From Verrucomicrobiota bacterium (lineage in GTDB: Bacteria > Verrucomicrobiota > Verrucomicrobiia > Chthoniobacterales > SZAS-18): a stretch of DNA of 64,000 nucleotides. The notes beneath the pieces were generated by a model. The model made no database searches. It worked only from the letters and a program-made list of their open reading frames with translations, and was not told the DNA's origin. This document shows positions 33,426 to 42,628 of this stretch, piece by piece (position 1 is the stretch's first letter; each line of letters begins with the position of its first letter). The stretch spans positions 10,590 through 74,589 of the forward strand of contig JAFEGM010000004.1 in the NCBI GenBank assembly GCA_018240025.1, given 5' to 3'. The position numbers were made by a program, and so were the translations under genes.

Positions 33426-34388
33426 ATGAACATCGCCCCGCTGGAGTTCGAGAAGCCCATCCTGGAATTGGAACGGAAGCTCGATGACCTGAAGAAGCAC
33501 CTGCGCGGGCAGGACGTGGACGTCGATCCGGAGGTCAAACGCATCTCCGCGCGCATCGCCCAGCTCAAGGTGGACATCTATTCCAATCTCAATCCGTGGC
33601 AGCGCGTCCAGATCGCCCGCCACACGGCCCGGCCGTATGCGCTCGACTACGTGGAGCGCTGCTTCGAGGACTTCGTGGAGCTGCGCGGCGACCGGCTCTT
33701 CGGAGACGACCGGGCCATGCCGGGCGGATTCGCCACCATCAACGGCCACCGCTGTGTGGTCCTCGGCCACCAGAAGGGGCGGAACACCAAGGAGAACATC
33801 CTGCGCAACTTCGGCTCCGCCAATCCGGAGGGATATCGCAAGGCGCTCCGGCTGATGCGCCTGGCCGAGAAATTCGGCCTCCCGATCATCACGCTCATCG
33901 ACACCCCGGGTGCCTATCCCGGCGTGGGCGCCGAGGAGCGGCACATTGCCGAGGCTATCGCGGTCAATCTGCGTGAGATGATGGTGCTAGAGACCCCCAT
34001 CATCGCCTGCGTGATCGGCGAGGGCGGCAGCGGCGGCGCGCTGGGCATCGGCGTGGCGGATCGCGTGCTGATCCTCGAAAACGCCTACTACTCGGTCATC
34101 AGCCCCGAAGGCTGCGCGGCCATTTTGTGGAAACATCGCAGCCATGCACCCGAGGCGGCGGCCGCGCTGAAACTGAGCGCGCCCGACCTGCTGGAGCACG
34201 GGATGGTCGATGAAGTCGTGCTGGAGCCGGCCGGGGGCGCGCACCGCGATCCTGCGGCCATGGCGGAGAGTCTCAAGGCGGCGCTGACGAAGCACTTGGT
34301 CGAGCTGAAGAAAATCAGCACGAAAAAGCTGCTCGGCGGACGCTACGCCAAGTTCCGCAAGCATGGCGTCTACACCGGCGTGAAGTAG
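33426..34388 (+). CDS. accA: acetyl-CoA carboxylase carboxyltransferase alpha subunit
   Basis: A 320-residue subunit that, with AccD, transfers carboxyl from biotin to acetyl-CoA in fatty-acid synthesis. Family sequence is unmistakable: APLEFEKPILELERKLDDL at the N-terminus, RPYALDYVERCFEDFVELRG, GDDRAMPGGFATINGHRC, PIITLIDTPGAYPGVGAEER, GEGGSGGALGIGVADRV, NAYYSVISPEGCAAILWK. The length is normal. accD is not in the window. Confidence 0.97.
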   Translation: MNIAPLEFEKPILELERKLDDLKKHLRGQDVDVDPEVKRISARIAQLKVDIYSNLNPWQRVQIARHTARPYALDYVERCFEDFVELRGDRLFGDDRAMPGGFATINGHRCVVLGHQKGRNTKENILRNFGSANPEGYRKALRLMRLAEKFGLPIITLIDTPGAYPGVGAEERHIAEAIAVNLREMMVLETPIIACVIGEGGSGGALGIGVADRVLILENAYYSVISPEGCAAILWKHRSHAPEAAAALKLSAPDLLEHGMVDEVVLEPAGGAHRDPAAMAESLKAALTKHLVELKKISTKKLLGGRYAKFRKHGVYTGVK

Positions 34389-34404
34389 CCGGCGGCCGCC
34401 TGCC

Positions 34405-35832
34405 ATGCCTGCCACCGACCGTTCGGCCGCCCGACTGGCGCTGGCCCTTTGTCTTGTCGTCGCGGCGGGGTTCAACCTTTTGGTCACGGCGCTGCGGCTC
34501 GAACCCGCCTGGCCGCTGACACCCTGGGAATCGGCCCTCTTTTCCGAGGGCTGGCGCTGGTCGCACGGGCTGCCAGTCTACGACCCCAGCCGCGCGACGC
34601 ATCTTTACGGTCCGCTGCTGACCGTGCTGCTCGCCGGGCTGGAAAAGGCCTTTGGCTTCGATTTTTTTGCGGCCCGCGTGACCTTCACGCTCCTGGGGGT
34701 GGCAGCCTGCGCGTGGTTCGCACGGCTCATTCTGCCCCAGGCCGGGCGCGGGTTTGTCGTCGTGGCCGCCGTGACGCTCTGCTCGGTCAATCTGCAAACG
34801 GGGCTGAGCTTCCCGCTCAGCTGGGCCGACATGCCGGCCCTCCTGTGCTCTGTCGCCGCCTATGCCGCTTTGGCTCGTCCGCACGTGGGTCCGCTGGCGG
34901 GCGTGACGGCGGCGCTGCTGCTGCTCGCGGCTGTCTTCTGCAAGCAGACCTTCGGGCTGGTCGCAGGCGTCTTCGTCCTTCTCTGGATCTTCGACCGTTC
35001 CTGGCGCGAACGAGCCGGACTCTGGCTCCTACTGCCCCTGGCCGCGGTGCTGACGGCCCTCGCGATGGTGCATTGGCTCGCCCCCGTGGTCTGGCAGCAG
35101 ATGGTCGTGATTCCATCCTCCATCAGGCTGTCGCCCGAGCGGGCCGCCGACGGGCTGATTCAAGTCGCCCGTGGCCATCCGCTCTGCTGGCTGGCGCTGG
35201 GCTGGACCTGCCTGCGCCCCTTGGAGCGCACTCTCTGGTCGGAAGGACGTGCCTGGATCGTGGTCGGAGCAGCACTGCTCGCCGGCTGCACCTGGACTTA
35301 TGCCAAGGCCGGCGGCTACTACAATTCCCTGCTGCCGATGCATCTCTTCCTCCATGCCGTCGCCCTGCGTCTGTTGCATGACGGCTGGCGCCGCGATCCC
35401 GACGTTTCCGAGCGAAGCTGGGGCTTACTGGCGGTGGCCTTCCTCTGCTCCACCCTCGGTGGCTGGCAGGAATCGCGTCGACTCCTCGACATGACGCAGG
35501 GCGATGCCACCCGGGCGCAGTGGATCGAGCGGGCGCGGCAGCTGCCGGGCCGGGTGATCTGCCCCGAGGAGCCAGCCCTGGCCCTGCAGGCCGGCGGTTA
35601 TGCCGGCCTCAGTTTGTATTTCGAACTGGACGCTGGTGCCGTGGATGGAAACTGGCCGGCGGAACCGCCGCCTCGCATCCTGCGCGAGTTGGAGGACGCC
35701 CGCTGGCTGCTCACCGTGCGGGCCAGCTACCCCACGGTGCTGACCCCCGGCTGGCTGCAGAGCCACGGCTGGCGTCCAGTGCCAGTCCCCGGCGAGGAGC
35801 GCTCCATCTATACCTTATGGGCGCGCCCATGA
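34405..35832 (+). CDS. polytopic membrane glycosyltransferase-like protein
   Basis: A 475-residue membrane protein with an N-terminal helix (LALALCLVVAAGFNLLVTAL), an acidic loop with a possible catalytic acidic residue (WESALFSEGWRWSHGLPVYD), and around ten further membrane helices. The layout resembles GT-C glycosyltransferases of the ArnT/PMT (family 39) type, which use polyprenyl-phosphate sugars. The C-terminal 100 residues form a soluble domain (WIERARQLPGRVICPEEPAL). No confident substrate. It overlaps the next gene by ATGA, and that gene has the same type of fold, so the pair may work together on cell-surface glycans or protein glycosylation. Confidence 0.6.
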   Translation: MPATDRSAARLALALCLVVAAGFNLLVTALRLEPAWPLTPWESALFSEGWRWSHGLPVYDPSRATHLYGPLLTVLLAGLEKAFGFDFFAARVTFTLLGVAACAWFARLILPQAGRGFVVVAAVTLCSVNLQTGLSFPLSWADMPALLCSVAAYAALARPHVGPLAGVTAALLLLAAVFCKQTFGLVAGVFVLLWIFDRSWRERAGLWLLLPLAAVLTALAMVHWLAPVVWQQMVVIPSSIRLSPERAADGLIQVARGHPLCWLALGWTCLRPLERTLWSEGRAWIVVGAALLAGCTWTYAKAGGYYNSLLPMHLFLHAVALRLLHDGWRRDPDVSERSWGLLAVAFLCSTLGGWQESRRLLDMTQGDATRAQWIERARQLPGRVICPEEPALALQAGGYAGLSLYFELDAGAVDGNWPAEPPPRILRELEDARWLLTVRASYPTVLTPGWLQSHGWRPVPVPGEERSIYTLWARP

Positions 35833-37055
35833 ACGGGATTCGGCCCTGGCGAGGGCAGGACTTTGCCATCCTGCTGACGCTGCTGGTGTTGGGCCTCGCC
35901 CTACGGTCGTGGAGCGCCACCACCCGGCGGCCGCCCGTCGGCGACGAGCGGGTGTATCAGGCCTATGTCGAGTGGACCCAGCAACATGGCTTTTCGAACT
36001 ACGCCGATTTGGTGGAGACGTTCCTGCAGGATCAGCGTGACGCCGCGGAGCCGCTGCTGCCTCCGACGCGCGTCGTCTTCGTCGCGGGCGGCCGCTGCAT
36101 CCAACTCCTGACCGGTTGGTCGGCCATCGAATCGCTCCGCCACTTCGCGCTGCTCAGTTCGGTCGGCCTGCTCCTCAGCGGTTGGGCGATGGCGTGGCTC
36201 TTGCGCGGGCCGCCGCTGGCCCATGGCACGCTGCTGTTGCTGGCCGTCTCGCCCCTGCAGTTGATCTGCTGCCGCTACGCTTTCGTCGACGTCGCCTTCG
36301 CCTTCACGGTGTCGCTCGGTCTCGTCGCGCTCGCCTGGGCCTGGCGGGGGCAATACCGCGCCGCAGCGGCGGGCATCGTCGTGGCCTTTCCATTGATTGT
36401 ACTGACCAAGGAGTCCGCTGCCTTCATCGTCCCGGCGCTATTGGCCGGCCTGTGGCGACCATGGCGTATGGCGGACGCCGACGGTCGGCGGGTCCTCCTG
36501 CTTGGGGTGCTGGGCGCAGGAGCCCTCAGTGCGCTGGCGGTCGGCTGGCTCTTCGGGGGTCTGGGACCGTGGCTCGAGGCGGTGCTGATGCTGGCCGCCA
36601 AGACCAAAACGTCCCAGTATTCCGCCACCTACCAGAACGGCCCCTGGTTCCGCTACATCTTCGACTACCTGCTCGTGGCGCCGGTCGCCCTGCTGGGGTT
36701 CGTGTTCTGCCTGCGCGAGGCGAGGCGCGAATTGGCGCCTTCCGGCGACGGATTCCTGCTCTTCTTCGGGCTGAGCCTCCTTCCGATGTCTCTGCTGGAA
36801 GCCGGCTTCAACCTGCGTTTCGCGCTGGTCTGGGACCCGCTGCTCCGCCTCTTTCTGGCAGCCGGCGTCTTACGCTGGGGCCCGGAAAGCACCGCCCGCG
36901 CCCGGCTCGGGGCCTGGGTTTTGGTCGGCATCGCCGTGGTCGAGGCCGCCCACTTCGCCTTCCATTTCGCCCACGGCCGGCTGTATGATCCAGTGACCCT
37001 GAGCCTGCTGCGCGCGCTCGGAGTCTACCGGGGCGACTACCTCTACGACCGCTGA
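35829..37055 (+). CDS. polytopic membrane glycosyltransferase-like protein
   Basis: A 408-residue protein with an N-terminal helix (DFAILLTLLVLGLALRSWS), an early acidic motif (PPVGDERVYQAYVEW) of the sort used as catalytic base in GT-C enzymes, and about nine further helices. It is shorter than its upstream partner and lacks a large C-terminal domain. The start is the ATG overlapping the previous stop as ATGA; an ATG four codons upstream is possible. Function is inferred from topology only. Confidence 0.6.
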   Translation: MNGIRPWRGQDFAILLTLLVLGLALRSWSATTRRPPVGDERVYQAYVEWTQQHGFSNYADLVETFLQDQRDAAEPLLPPTRVVFVAGGRCIQLLTGWSAIESLRHFALLSSVGLLLSGWAMAWLLRGPPLAHGTLLLLAVSPLQLICCRYAFVDVAFAFTVSLGLVALAWAWRGQYRAAAAGIVVAFPLIVLTKESAAFIVPALLAGLWRPWRMADADGRRVLLLGVLGAGALSALAVGWLFGGLGPWLEAVLMLAAKTKTSQYSATYQNGPWFRYIFDYLLVAPVALLGFVFCLREARRELAPSGDGFLLFFGLSLLPMSLLEAGFNLRFALVWDPLLRLFLAAGVLRWGPESTARARLGAWVLVGIAVVEAAHFAFHFAHGRLYDPVTLSLLRALGVYRGDYLYDR

Positions 37056-37058
37056 GAG

Positions 37059-37748
37059 CTACCAGCGATCCCGCCAAGCCACCGTCGCGTAGCGCTCGGC
37101 CGCGAGGACGCCCGCGCGTCGTTCGATCTCGGCGGGGTCGCCCGTGAAGGGCGCGGCACCGCGCGCCAACTCTCCTCGCAGCGCCTCCCGCAACTCGGGC
37201 GTCAGGGGAGGCCCCTGCAAGCTGCCCTGATGAAGCAGCCCCATCCGGGTGCGACGCTGGGCGCCTCCACCCACTTTGCCATCGCCGACCATGAGATCGG
37301 AACAAACCGGGGCCACGAAGCAGGGAGCGGGACCGTCGGCTGGGCGCCCACCCGCGCCGCAGGCTCCCGCCAATGTGGCTTCGATGCCAATTCGCCCGAG
37401 GGCGGCCCGCAGCGTTTCGTGGATGCAGCGATAGGACTCCAACGGGGTGGCCTGCCCGAGCACGTGCGTCCGGGGGACCACCAGCGCAAAGGTCACGTCG
37501 GCCGCATGATCCACCGCGCCGCCACCCGTCCAGCGGCGCACCCCGATGCGGTCGGGGAACTGGGCCTGCACGGTCGGCCAGCGGTCGAAGTAGCCGAAGG
37601 AAACCGCCGGCTCCGCCCACCGGTACACTCGTAGAACGGGCACCCCGCGGTCGGCGGCGACGGACAGCAGCGCCTCGTCGAGCGCCATATTGAGGGCGGC
37701 GGGACGCGGAACTTCGTCGAGCCAGACCTGCCAGTCAGAGCCGTTCAC
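37059..37748 (-). CDS. lipoate-protein ligase A / octanoyltransferase-like protein
   Basis: A 229-residue cofactor-transferase-family protein (biotin/lipoate ligase fold). VRRWTGGGAVDHAADVTFAL at about residues 70-90 corresponds to the RRxSGGGxVxH motif of LplA/LipM, and RPAALNMALDEALL near the start is the conserved N-terminal helix. The usual lysine region is present as VGDGKVGGGAQRRT. It would attach lipoate or octanoate to carrier proteins, although an unrelated acyl transfer role is possible. The start is a GTG overlapping the pyrF stop as GTGA, so it is coupled to pyrF. A separate LipB is encoded at 30134. Confidence 0.75.
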   Translation of the reverse strand: MNGSDWQVWLDEVPRPAALNMALDEALLSVAADRGVPVLRVYRWAEPAVSFGYFDRWPTVQAQFPDRIGVRRWTGGGAVDHAADVTFALVVPRTHVLGQATPLESYRCIHETLRAALGRIGIEATLAGACGAGGRPADGPAPCFVAPVCSDLMVGDGKVGGGAQRRTRMGLLHQGSLQGPPLTPELREALRGELARGAAPFTGDPAEIERRAGVLAAERYATVAWRDRW

Positions 37749-38467
37749 AGGATGGTGCCCGCCATCTCGCAGCCGATCCACTCCGCGGCCAGCGCCGGAT
37801 CCTCGTGTTGCGTGATGGGGCGTCCGATGACGAGATAATCGGCCCCGGCGGCGATGGCCTGTCCGGGCATCATGACCCGGTTCTGGTCGTCCTTGCTCAT
37901 ACCCCAGGCGGGCCGCACCCCCGGCACCACCAGCGTGATCGAGTCGCCGAAGGCGCTGCGCAGGGCGCCGACTTCGTGCGGGCTGGCCACGAAGCCGTTC
38001 AGCCCACGGGCCTTGCCGAGACCGACGAGGCGCGCGACCTGATGCACCAGATCCGCCTCCACGCCGGTTTCATGCAGCGTCTCGGCGGAGTGACTGGTCA
38101 GCACGCTGACCCCGAGCAGCAACGTGTCGGCACCGGCGGCCTCCCGGGCGGCCTCGATCATGGCCGAGCCCCCCGAGAGATGGATGGTGAGCATGTCGAC
38201 CCCCAGAGAGACGGCCGAGCGGACTGCCCCGGCCACGGTGTTCGGGATGTCGTGAAACTTCAGATCGAGGAAGATGCCGGCCGATTCCTCCGAGGCCGCC
38301 CGCAGCTTCGGGATGATGCCCGGCCCGCACCTGGTGAAGAGCTCGAGGCCGACTTTGAAAAGTCCGACCGCTCCACGGAGACGCTCGGCCAGTTCCAGAG
38401 CCTCCGCCTCGCCGGGCACATCCAGCGCGACGATGATCCGGTCCTTGGCGTTGTAGGGTCGCTTCAT
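37745..38467 (-). CDS. pyrF: orotidine 5'-phosphate decarboxylase
   Basis: A 240-residue enzyme that makes UMP from orotidine monophosphate. The catalytic tetrad region is intact: K38 in LFKVGLELFT and the signature FLDLKFHDIPNTV with D68, K70 and D73. The phosphate-binding VVPGVRPAWG and ADYLVIGRPIT are at the C-terminal end. It overlaps the ligase-like gene downstream. Confidence 0.96.
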   Translation of the reverse strand: MKRPYNAKDRIIVALDVPGEAEALELAERLRGAVGLFKVGLELFTRCGPGIIPKLRAASEESAGIFLDLKFHDIPNTVAGAVRSAVSLGVDMLTIHLSGGSAMIEAAREAAGADTLLLGVSVLTSHSAETLHETGVEADLVHQVARLVGLGKARGLNGFVASPHEVGALRSAFGDSITLVVPGVRPAWGMSKDDQNRVMMPGQAIAAGADYLVIGRPITQHEDPALAAEWIGCEMAGTIL

Positions 38468-38534
38468 GGGCCGCGAGGAAACGCGACCTGCCGGGGGAAC
38501 GCAACCGCGGACTAAGCCAATCGCGTCACCCGAC

Positions 38535-39851
38535 TTAGCGGGCGGCCGTCTTGCGCGGCGGTTCGTCGGCTCCGGCGTAGGCCAGTGAATTCCGGAAAGC
38601 GGCGAGCTTGTCCGCGAAGTTGGTCTTGTTGAAATCGCTCCGGGCGTCGTTGGCCATGAAGAGCTGGTTCATCGCCTCGGCCGACTTGGCCCAGCGCTCC
38701 TTGTCTTTCGCCCAGAAGGCGGTGAACGCGCGCGAGAGACCGAGCGTGACTCGCAGAGCTCGCTGCTGCAGGGCTGGGGTCGACTCGCCGCTGGAGCGGA
38801 AATCGCCCTCCAGCGCGCAGAGACCGTCCATGAGCTTGCGCGTCATGCCGGAGTCCCAGGCGCGCCGCGAGGCTTCCTTGGCGATGTTGTCGGAGACTTC
38901 CTGCACGCGGATGAAATTGCCGGGCGAAAACTCGACATCGGTCAGATTCTCGTATTTCGGGAACTCGCCGAGGATGCCGACCACCTTCTGCATGGTCCAG
39001 AGCAGGCCGCGCCACTGTTCACGCTCGTAGTCAGCCGATTCGGCCCGCTTGTTCAGCGCCCAGCTCATCTCGCGGAGGGCGGTCGCCTGCCCGACCAGCC
39101 AGGCCTGCGGCCCCTGGAAGTCGCCCTTGTCGATCCAATGCTTCGGCTGCGCGACCGACTGCGCGTCGAGTTCGAACACCAGCGGCGGGTGACCCGCCTT
39201 CTGCAGATCCGGCGCCAGCACCTGATGGCAGGCGACGCAGTTGTTGGCGCGGTTGTAGAGATTGTCGAGGTCGCGCATGCCAAGACCGACCCGCTGCGCG
39301 TGCGAGAGATCGAGCCGTGTATGGGCGCTGATCCAGCTCTTCGACGGTCCATGGCAGTTCTCGCAGGAAATGCCCTCCTCGGCCCGCACGTTGGCGCTCA
39401 GACGCACCGGGGCAATCGAGGCCATGGGCGCGTGGCATTCCGTGCAGCGCGTCGTGTCCTGCGCCTTGCCCAGCCCCATGGCCTGCGCCATGCGCGCCGA
39501 GCGTTCCGTGGCCAGCGTGGCCCAGCTCTTGGCATGGGCGTCGCGGCCCTTCCAGATCGTGTAGGCGTTGCGTTTCTGATCGCCATCCACCACCACGGTT
39601 TGGTTGCTCACCGGAGCGGGACCGCCGCCGTGGCAAAGCGTGGAGGCGCACCCGAGCGCACCGACGAATTCCGCCCGGGCCACGTCGCGATAGGTCGTGG
39701 CCGTGACGATGGCGGGAGTCGGGCCCGGCAGGGGGTCTGAACTCTGGGCGGCGACCTCACCGGACTGCACGGCGCCAAGGAGCAGGGCGACTACGGGGGC
39801 TGCAAAGCCGCGGCGGACGGTGCGAAGTTGTGGGAGACGCATCACTTTCAC
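38535..39851 (-). CDS. secreted multiheme cytochrome c (c554-like)
   Basis: A 438-residue protein with a signal peptide (VVALLLGAVQSGEVAAQS region; MRLPQLR three codons in is an alternative start). It has three standard heme motifs, CTECH, CENCH and CVACH, and one apparent CX4CH site (CASTLCH) near residue 58. The spacing of the first two thirds (ATTYRDVARAEFVGALGC, THAPMASIAPVRLS-type segments) resembles cytochrome c554 family tetrahemes. The C-terminal 180 residues have no heme motif. It would be a periplasmic electron carrier or reductase. It is divergent, across 258 bp without a clear promoter match, from the membrane cytochrome gene. Confidence 0.85.
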   Translation of the reverse strand: MKVMRLPQLRTVRRGFAAPVVALLLGAVQSGEVAAQSSDPLPGPTPAIVTATTYRDVARAEFVGALGCASTLCHGGGPAPVSNQTVVVDGDQKRNAYTIWKGRDAHAKSWATLATERSARMAQAMGLGKAQDTTRCTECHAPMASIAPVRLSANVRAEEGISCENCHGPSKSWISAHTRLDLSHAQRVGLGMRDLDNLYNRANNCVACHQVLAPDLQKAGHPPLVFELDAQSVAQPKHWIDKGDFQGPQAWLVGQATALREMSWALNKRAESADYEREQWRGLLWTMQKVVGILGEFPKYENLTDVEFSPGNFIRVQEVSDNIAKEASRRAWDSGMTRKLMDGLCALEGDFRSSGESTPALQQRALRVTLGLSRAFTAFWAKDKERWAKSAEAMNQLFMANDARSDFNKTNFADKLAAFRNSLAYAGADEPPRKTAAR

Positions 39852-40109
39852 GTTGCGTTTCCATAGCGGTTTTGATGAAAACGCGGCAAGAGGATTCGTG
39901 CGGTTCTTGAAAAAGACTGACGGCTCCGAAACTCACCGCGGTCCCGATTGAAACCCCGAATTCGAGAACCCTATGGCGCGACGTTTCCCCCCTCCGGAGG
40001 AACCGTCTCAGGCCAACTCCAGCCTGCTTCCGCAGGGTCGCTGAAATCCTCCCACCCGCGTCAGTCTTAGTGTTCCTCCTTCTCTCACACTGAGCCGATT
40101 CACCGCCCG

Positions 40110-41072
40110 ATGCTCATCAATTTCTCCCACCGTAACTGGGCCTTCGGCACCGTCATCGCGACGCTCGTCTCGATCCTCTTCTACCTGATGTGCTTCCATC
40201 CGGAGATGATGCAGAAGCTCTTCGCCTACCGCCTGCCGGACTGGTTCAAGATGAACCCGCGGCCACAGCACCTGAGCGTGGGCAACTCGCCCCTCGGGCT
40301 GCTTTACGGGACGTTTTCCTTCGGCGTTTTCCTCTTCGCGGTCCTGCTGGCTTTCCGGCGCAAATTCCCCCTCCTGCGCCTCGGCAAGGTGCAGTATTGG
40401 CTCAAGGCCCACATCTGGCTCACTCTGCTGACCATTCCGCTGGTCTTCATGCACGCCCAGTTCAAGTTCGGCGGCACCCAGACCAGCATCCTGATGTATC
40501 TCTACATCATCGTGATGGTCAGCGGCATCTACGGGGTCGTGTTGCAGAACGTGCTCCCCTCCTACATGCGGGAGCGGCTGCCGCTGGAGACGGTCTTCGA
40601 GCAGATTCCCTTCCTCACGGCCCGGATCCTCGATTCCGCAGTGCGCCTGCGCGATGACATTCGCGAAACCGTGCAGCAGGCCGCCACGCTGGGCTCGCAC
40701 GCGGCCGCGCCGGTGGTGGCCCTCGCTGGCGAGGCTTCCACGATCAAGGAACACGATGACTCGGCCGAGACCATCCTCGAGGCCATGGAGCGCGATATCA
40801 TTCCCTTCCTCGCCGCGACCAAAGGCGAAGGCCGGCTCTCGGACGGACGTCTGGCCGAGGAGTTCTTCAATCTCCTCCGCCTCAAGACCAAGCCGGAGTA
40901 TCACCCGAAGGTCGACGCCGTCGAAACCTGGTGCGCCGAGCGCCGCAGCATGGATGCCCAGGTCAAATACCAGCACCGACTGCACCTCTGGATTCTGATC
41001 CACGCTCCCCTCAGCTTCATCCTTGTGGGCATGACCGCTTGGCACGCGGTGGCCTGGCTGGTCTTCTACTAA
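40110..41072 (+). CDS. membrane cytochrome-b-like electron transfer protein
   Basis: A 320-residue protein with an N-terminal helix (FGTVIATLVSILFYLMCF), two central helices and a C-terminal helix (LHLWILIHAPLSFILVGM). Histidines placed as possible heme ligands occur within membrane stretches: LKAHIWLTLL, LVFMHAQF, LWILIHAPL and TAWHAVAWL. A soluble helical domain (about residues 155-285) separates the last helix pair. It directly precedes the decaheme cytochrome (7-bp gap), which suggests a membrane quinol or electron conduit to that protein. No family name can be given with certainty. Confidence 0.7.
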   Translation: MLINFSHRNWAFGTVIATLVSILFYLMCFHPEMMQKLFAYRLPDWFKMNPRPQHLSVGNSPLGLLYGTFSFGVFLFAVLLAFRRKFPLLRLGKVQYWLKAHIWLTLLTIPLVFMHAQFKFGGTQTSILMYLYIIVMVSGIYGVVLQNVLPSYMRERLPLETVFEQIPFLTARILDSAVRLRDDIRETVQQAATLGSHAAAPVVALAGEASTIKEHDDSAETILEAMERDIIPFLAATKGEGRLSDGRLAEEFFNLLRLKTKPEYHPKVDAVETWCAERRSMDAQVKYQHRLHLWILIHAPLSFILVGMTAWHAVAWLVFY

Positions 41073-41079
41073 CCGACGT

Positions 41080-42603
41080 ATGGCCCTCCCTAAACGCACC
41101 CAGAAGCAGGTCGCCGAACGCCTCAAGGGCAACCTGGACTACTTCGAGTCGCCGGCGGGCATCCGCACGCTGCGGGGCTGGCTGTACTTTTTCGGCATCG
41201 TGCTGGCCATCGCCCTGCCCTTCGGCTGGCACATGTTCATGGCCTCGGAGGAAGTCTTCAATCCGGGCCCGATCTCGCGCGCGCATGCGCCGATCGCCCA
41301 TGACTGCGGCACCTGCCATCCCCAGCTGGCTCAGATCCGGAAGCAGTCGAATCAGGTTCGGGAAATCTACAACGAGCCCTACTGGCAGCGGATCGACCAG
41401 GCCTGCCAGACCTGCCATCAGGGCTTCGCCCTGCATTTCCCGAACACGATCCCGGACGACACGACCGGGCACAAGGGAGCCTTCGAGACCAATTCGTGTA
41501 CCTCCTGCCATCGTGAACACCTCACGGCCGAGAAGATGGTGGCCAGCACGGATTCCAACTGCGCAGCCTGCCACAACCGGACGGACCTGATGGCCGCCTC
41601 GGCGGAAAAGGGGCGGAAGATTCCCGCCAGTCGCTTCCCGACCCGCCCGAACGACGGGCTCAAGTACTTCAAGAAGGATCGGCCGCTCAACGGCTACACG
41701 CAGGTCTTCCCGAAGTTCGATCAGGGGCACCCGATCTTCCAGATCCACGAGCAGAATCTCAAGGACCCGAATCCGATCCGCTTCAACCACTGGCGGCACT
41801 CGCAGGCCGATATTCCGGTCACCTCGAAGGGCGAGCGGGCCAATGACTGCAATTTCTGCCACAAGCCGGACGGCCGCGGCAATTTCCAGCGCATCAGCTT
41901 CGAGAAGCACTGTGCCGACTGCCACGCGATCAAGTTCGATCCGAACACCCCCGGCCTCGAGATTCCCCACGGCCGTCCGGAGCAGGTCCGCGAGTTCCTG
42001 CGGGCCCTCGACGTGAAATACATCGAGTACTTCCGCAAGCTCGAAGGCAACAACGAGCAGCGCGTGCGCGAGCGCGCCGGCACCGCCATCCAGGGGCTCA
42101 TTCAGACCTACGGCCAGCAGAGCAGCGCGGACGGCAGCCTGACCAAGCTGGAGCGCCAGGTGTTCTTCAATGGCATCGCCCCCAGCGGCGGCAACAACCC
42201 GTTCAACCGCAACCTGAACATTACGGAGCGGGCCCAGTTCACCGGCTGCGCCTACTGCCACACCATGACGGAGCAGCGGAACTCCACCCCCATGGTGGCC
42301 GCGACCAACATGGCTGACCGCTTCCTGTCCAACGGCGAATTCAACCACGCGAAGCACGGCATGCAGTCCTGCTCGCAGTGCCACAACACCATCGCCAACA
42401 GCCGCGAGACCAGCGACATCAACATCCCCACGCAGCAGAGCTGCACGGAGTGCCACAACAGCGGCCCGCGCGGGGTGAAAAACGACTGCCAGAGCTGCCA
42501 CCACTACCACGCGCCCGGCTACAAGACGGTCAACGCGCCGAAGATCGCCGAGGCGGAAGGCCAGACGTTGCCGACCACGCGCGAAATGATGCTGGCCCGC
42601 TGA
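41080..42603 (+). CDS. decaheme cytochrome c
   Basis: A 507-residue protein with ten CXXCH heme sites: CGTCH, CQTCH, CTSCH, CAACH, CNFCH, CADCH, CAYCH, CSQCH, CTECH and CQSCH. An N-terminal membrane anchor (LYFFGIVLAIALPFGWHMFM) at about residues 32-51 tethers it, with the hemes on the periplasmic side. Additional histidines between sites could be distal ligands. Together with the preceding membrane protein it makes an electron-transfer module, and the nearby secreted cytochrome may be its partner. The electron donor and acceptor are not predictable. Confidence 0.92.
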   Translation: MALPKRTQKQVAERLKGNLDYFESPAGIRTLRGWLYFFGIVLAIALPFGWHMFMASEEVFNPGPISRAHAPIAHDCGTCHPQLAQIRKQSNQVREIYNEPYWQRIDQACQTCHQGFALHFPNTIPDDTTGHKGAFETNSCTSCHREHLTAEKMVASTDSNCAACHNRTDLMAASAEKGRKIPASRFPTRPNDGLKYFKKDRPLNGYTQVFPKFDQGHPIFQIHEQNLKDPNPIRFNHWRHSQADIPVTSKGERANDCNFCHKPDGRGNFQRISFEKHCADCHAIKFDPNTPGLEIPHGRPEQVREFLRALDVKYIEYFRKLEGNNEQRVRERAGTAIQGLIQTYGQQSSADGSLTKLERQVFFNGIAPSGGNNPFNRNLNITERAQFTGCAYCHTMTEQRNSTPMVAATNMADRFLSNGEFNHAKHGMQSCSQCHNTIANSRETSDINIPTQQSCTECHNSGPRGVKNDCQSCHHYHAPGYKTVNAPKIAEAEGQTLPTTREMMLAR

Positions 42604-42606
42604 TCG

Positions 42607-42628
42607 GCCGCCGGGTGGCGCCGGCGGC
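42607..42628. terminator. bidirectional stem-loop between convergent genes
   Basis: GCCGCCGG and CCGGCGGC form a perfect 8-bp stem around a GTGGCG loop, filling the 25-bp gap between the decaheme cytochrome and the convergent DUF309 gene. There is no T-tract, so it is a weaker candidate for terminating both transcripts. Confidence 0.5.
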
